Source: Streptomyces malaysiensis subsp. samsunensis
GTDB taxonomy: Bacteria > Actinomycetota > Actinomycetes > Streptomycetales > Streptomycetaceae
Assembly (NCBI RefSeq): GCF_024519315.1
Contig: NZ_JANIIC010000003.1
Span: forward strand, 186,001-250,000
Direction of reading: 5' to 3'
DNA: 64,000 bases
The position numbers were made by a program, and so were the translations under genes. Below the pieces are notes generated by a model, which saw only the letters and a program-made list of their open reading frames with translations, was not told the DNA's origin and ran no database searches. Shown one piece after another: positions 61,495 through 64,000 of the stretch. Numbering within the stretch: position 1 is the stretch's first letter; each line of letters opens with the position of its first letter.

Positions 61495-63587
61495 CTCAGC
61501 TCCTCGGATGGTGGGCCCGGCCCGCGGCCGGGCGGGGACGGAGGCGGTGACGGTGGTGGCTGTGGCCGTGGCCGTGACGGCTGTGGCTGTGACGGCTGTG
61601 GCTGTGACGGCTGTGGCTGTGATGGTGGTCCGGACTCCGGTGGGGGCACCGGCCGGGGTGCGGGCGCCGGGTGGCGGGAAGTGTCCTCGGGGCGCGCGGT
61701 GCACGCGACGCGCTCGGTGTGCTTGAAGTCGGCGGTGTGCTCGGTGTCGGCGACGTGCTCGGTGTGCTCGGTGCCCGCGGCCTGCTCGGCCTGCTCGGTG
61801 CCGGCGCCCGCCGTGCCGTCCGGGGCGGCCGCCGCCACCGCCGGTGCGGCGGCCTTCGGCCCGGTCGTGGGCCCGCCCTGGTGCACATAGCGCCCGCCGC
61901 GCAGGAGCGATGCCACGGCGGCCACCAGACACGCCGCGATGGCGAAGTCGAACGCGGCGGACAGGCCCTGGGCGAACGGCGGGGAGATCAGCGCCGGGAA
62001 GAAGCCGCGCCCGGTGAGATAGGCGGCGTGGTGGGCGGGCAGATGGCCGAGCACCTGCGGTCCGAGCAGGGTTTTCACCGGGTTGTAGCCGAGCAGCGAG
62101 GCGAACAGCACCCCGACCGGTGGCAGGGCGGCGACCCGGGCCGCGTCGGCGGGCGGAACCCCTTGCGCGGTCAGGCCGTGGGTGAGGGCGCCGGGGAGCG
62201 AACCGGCGAGCCCGGCGATCATCAAGGAGAAGAAGATGCCGATGGACAGGACAGTGGCCGAGTTCTGGAACGTGGTACTGATCCCGGCGCCGACCCCGCG
62301 CTGGTCGGGTGGCAGGCTGTTCATGATGGCCGCCCGGTTCGGGGAGCTGAACAGGCCCATGGCGATGCCGTTGACCAGCAGGATCCCGGCGAACACCGGA
62401 TAGCCGAAGTTCACCGGCAGCTCCTCCAGCGCCACGAAGGTGGCGGCGGCCAGCAGCATTCCGCCGGTGGCGAAGGTACGGGCGCCGAACCGGTCGGACG
62501 CCCAGCCGGAGAAGGGGCCCGCGAGCAGGAACCCGATGGTCAGCGGCAGCATATAGATGCCCGCCCACAGCGGGGTCTCCTCGAAGCCGTAGCCGTGGCG
62601 GGGCAGCCAGATGCCCTGCAACCAGATGATCAGGATGAACATCAGGCCACCGCGGCCCAGCGCCGCCAGCAGACTGGCCACGTTTCCGGCGGTGAACGCG
62701 CGGATACGGAACAGGCCCAGGTGGAACATGGGCTGCGCGACCCGGTTCTCGATCACACAGAACACGCCCAGCACCGCCACTCCCCCGGCGATCGCGGCGA
62801 TCACCGCGGGGTTGCCCCAGCCCATGGTCTGGCCACCATAGGGCTGGATGCCATACGTGATGCCGGACAGCACGGCGATCAGGCCGATGGCGAAGGTGAC
62901 ATTGCCCCACCAGTCCAGCCGGGCGGGGGTGCGCACACCGGTGTCCCGCAGCTTCAGATACGCCCAGACCGTGCCGAACACTCCGATGGGGACGGAGACC
63001 AGGAACACCAGGCGCCAGTCGAGCGGACCGAGCAGCCCGCCCAGGATCAGCCCGATGAAGGATCCGGCGATGCCCGCCACCTGGTTCAGCCCCAGGGCGA
63101 GACCGCGCTGATCGGCGGGGAAGGCGTCGGTGAGGATGGCATTGGAGTTGGCCATCAGCATGGCGCCGCCCACACCCTGGAGCACTCGCATCCCGATCAG
63201 CCATAGAGCGCCGGACGTGCCCTGCATCCAGGTCACGGAGAGCAGCACGGAGAACACGGTGAAGACCGCGAACCCCAGGTTGTACATCCGCACCCGGCCC
63301 AACATGTCCCCCAGCCGCCCGAAGCTCACCACGAGCACGGCGGTGACCACCATGTAGCTCATGATCAGCCACAGCAGCAGGCTGGTGTTCCCGGGGCGCA
63401 GCGGATCCACGCCGATGCCACGGAAGATGTCCGGCAGCGCGATCAGCATGATCGAGATGTTGATCGTCGCGATGAGAACGCCCAGCGTGGTATTGGACAG
63501 GGCGATCCACTTGTATCGCGACCCCGCGCCGCCGTCCGCATAAGGCCGTACGGCCCCCTCGGCTCCGGCCGTACGCCGCTCGGTCAT
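61491..63587 (-). CDS. DHA2-family MFS drug exporter with an unusual repetitive C-terminal tail
   Basis: A 698-residue protein from ATG 63587 (a GTG at 63596 is also possible). Fourteen hydrophobic segments are expected; motif A is FGRLGDMLGRVRMYN and motif C is LNQVAGIAGSFIGLILGGLLG, as in EmrB/QacA-type proton-driven exporters. The transmembrane part ends near residue 560 (ALRGGRYVHQG). The remaining 130 or so residues are low complexity: an EQ/TEHTEH segment, then PPPESG and a run of SQPQP repeats. Such a tail is not part of the family. The MarR gene follows with a 4-base overlap. Confidence 0.88.
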   Translation of the reverse strand: MTERRTAGAEGAVRPYADGGAGSRYKWIALSNTTLGVLIATINISIMLIALPDIFRGIGVDPLRPGNTSLLLWLIMSYMVVTAVLVVSFGRLGDMLGRVRMYNLGFAVFTVFSVLLSVTWMQGTSGALWLIGMRVLQGVGGAMLMANSNAILTDAFPADQRGLALGLNQVAGIAGSFIGLILGGLLGPLDWRLVFLVSVPIGVFGTVWAYLKLRDTGVRTPARLDWWGNVTFAIGLIAVLSGITYGIQPYGGQTMGWGNPAVIAAIAGGVAVLGVFCVIENRVAQPMFHLGLFRIRAFTAGNVASLLAALGRGGLMFILIIWLQGIWLPRHGYGFEETPLWAGIYMLPLTIGFLLAGPFSGWASDRFGARTFATGGMLLAAATFVALEELPVNFGYPVFAGILLVNGIAMGLFSSPNRAAIMNSLPPDQRGVGAGISTTFQNSATVLSIGIFFSLMIAGLAGSLPGALTHGLTAQGVPPADAARVAALPPVGVLFASLLGYNPVKTLLGPQVLGHLPAHHAAYLTGRGFFPALISPPFAQGLSAAFDFAIAACLVAAVASLLRGGRYVHQGGPTTGPKAAAPAVAAAAPDGTAGAGTEQAEQAAGTEHTEHVADTEHTADFKHTERVACTARPEDTSRHPAPAPRPVPPPESGPPSQPQPSQPQPSQPQPSRPRPQPPPSPPPSPPGRGPGPPSEELR
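61566..61625. repeat. 15-bp tandem repeats encoding the SQPQP tail
   Basis: Four units of about CTGTGGCTGTGACGG run from 61566 to 61625. The second and third are identical, the first differs by two substitutions and the fourth by one. On the minus strand they give the SQPQP pentapeptide repeats of the MFS tail, and change in copy number would not shift the frame. Confidence 0.8.
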
Positions 63588-63617
63588 CCCACCCACCGAG
63601 CATCACTCCCATCGGGA

Positions 63618-63641
63618 GTTGGTTGCTTGACATCAACCAAC
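63618..63641. promoter_or_regulatory. Inverted repeat upstream of the MFS-MarR operon
   Basis: GTTGGTTG-CTTGACAT-CAACCAAC (8-bp arms, 8-nt spacer) lies 31 bp before the MFS start. Arms and spacing fit a MarR dimer site, and the repressor is encoded in the same operon. Confidence 0.7.
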
Positions 63642-63849
63642 CTAATCCCGATATGTCCCATCTCCAAATGGGATCATGCGGCGCCCGCCGACCGCCGATT
63701 CACCCGGACGGTCGCCGGGCGGGCGGCGTGGCAGGACAACGGCCCGATCGCGGCGAAATACTCCTATGGAGCCCTGACCGGGTCAGCGGCGCGCGGGGGG
63801 ATTCGGCTGGTGGCCGAGACGACCGGACCCATGAGCGAAGGACGCAGAC

Positions 63850-64000
63850 GTGAGTGAACGCCCGCCCCATACGACCACGGATGCCGGCTCTCCCGTCGGC
63901 AGCGACGAGTACTCACTCACCGTCGGCGCCGGCGGTCCCGTCCTGCTCCAGGACACCTATCTGATCGAAAAGCTGGCCCACTTCGTCCGCGAGCGCGTCC
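63850..64000 (+). CDS. Catalase, N-terminal part (runs off the right edge)
   Basis: The GTG at 63850 follows AAGGACGCAGAC. About 50 residues are visible, with [23 protein letters not shown]. This is the N-terminal heme-catalase block L-x-D-x3-I-E-K-L-x-H-F-x-R-E-R, just upstream of the expected active-site His. It is a monofunctional catalase breaking down H2O2. The rest lies outside the window, so subclass cannot be told. Confidence 0.88.
   Translation, partial: MSERPPHTTTDAGSPVGSDEYSLTVGAGGPVLLQDTYLIEKLAHFVRERV

Noticed and set aside
63627..63857. 76-codon ORF before the catalase start
   Set aside because: It overlaps a promoter region, has no RBS and no resemblance to a known protein; it ends inside the catalase start region.
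1..64000. tRNA or rRNA genes and insertion sequences
   Set aside because: No cloverleaf-like or rRNA-like sequence and no transposase motif was recognised on either strand; the check was by eye only.

Overview
The window looks like one contig from a Streptomyces-type actinomycete. G+C is very high, with strong third-position G/C bias. Starts are often GTG behind GGAGG-like sites, and neighbouring genes in operons commonly overlap by ATGA. The gene mix fits as well: HxlR, IclR, TetR, MarR and GntR one-component regulators, SpoIIE-type phosphatases, an F420/LLM oxidoreductase and a heterotetrameric sarcosine oxidase. The density of regulators, catabolic operons and broken genes suggests accessory, possibly chromosome-arm, DNA. 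This is inferred from content, not from any database search.

Layout. (1) 1-2.9 kb: an HxlR regulator with a clear 16-bp inverted-repeat operator, divergent SDR, and an AlkD-like repair protein. (2) 2.9-10.6 kb: an IclR-governed catabolic island. It is a six-gene, largely overlapping operon (DUF6282 protein, two-cupin protein, HpcH/HpaI aldolase, LLM oxidoreductase, DUF849/BKACE, SDR) with a divergent MFS importer and its IclR regulator. (3) 10.7-21.9 kb: keto-acid decarboxylase, MarR/NmrA group, a malic enzyme-fumarase operon, a TetR-SDR pair with duplicated operators, a PIG-L deacetylase and another TetR. (4) 22-26.5 kb: remnants of an SDR and a beta-alpha nitrile hydratase, a frameshifted ATP-grasp ligase followed by an intact methyltransferase, and a CDGSH/methyltransferase pair. 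(5) 26.8-33.3 kb: two SpoIIE phosphatases around a FAD-Rieske oxidoreductase, with remnants of LigD and of a serine hydrolase. (6) 33.3-42.7 kb: aldehyde dehydrogenase, GntR regulator and the glyA-soxBDAG operon. Sarcosine oxidase makes glycine, methylene-THF and H2O2, and serine hydroxymethyltransferase joins the first two into serine. (7) 43.4-51.2 kb: a decaying biosynthetic cluster (carbamoyltransferase, cupin, GNAT-aminotransferase fusion, epimerase, A-PCP-TE protein) next to a second, internally deleted copy of the ATP-grasp gene. (8) 51.5-60.3 kb: GAPDH, a GlxA-type AraC regulator, a 1534-residue nucleoside-phosphorylase/STAND-NTPase protein that looks like an immune-type switch, a hydrolase and a methyltransferase. 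(9) 60.3-64 kb: more remnants, a MarR-MFS efflux operon, and the start of a catalase.

Two themes stand out. First, the best candidate for an unusual system is the PNP-STAND protein at 53.7-58.3 kb, followed by the IclR catabolic operon. Second, the window carries many deletion scars in which two unrelated gene fragments abut, and at least six single-base frameshifts confined to accessory genes. ORFs of 845, 953 and 1534 codons remain open, which argues that most of the frameshifts are real decay rather than poor sequence.
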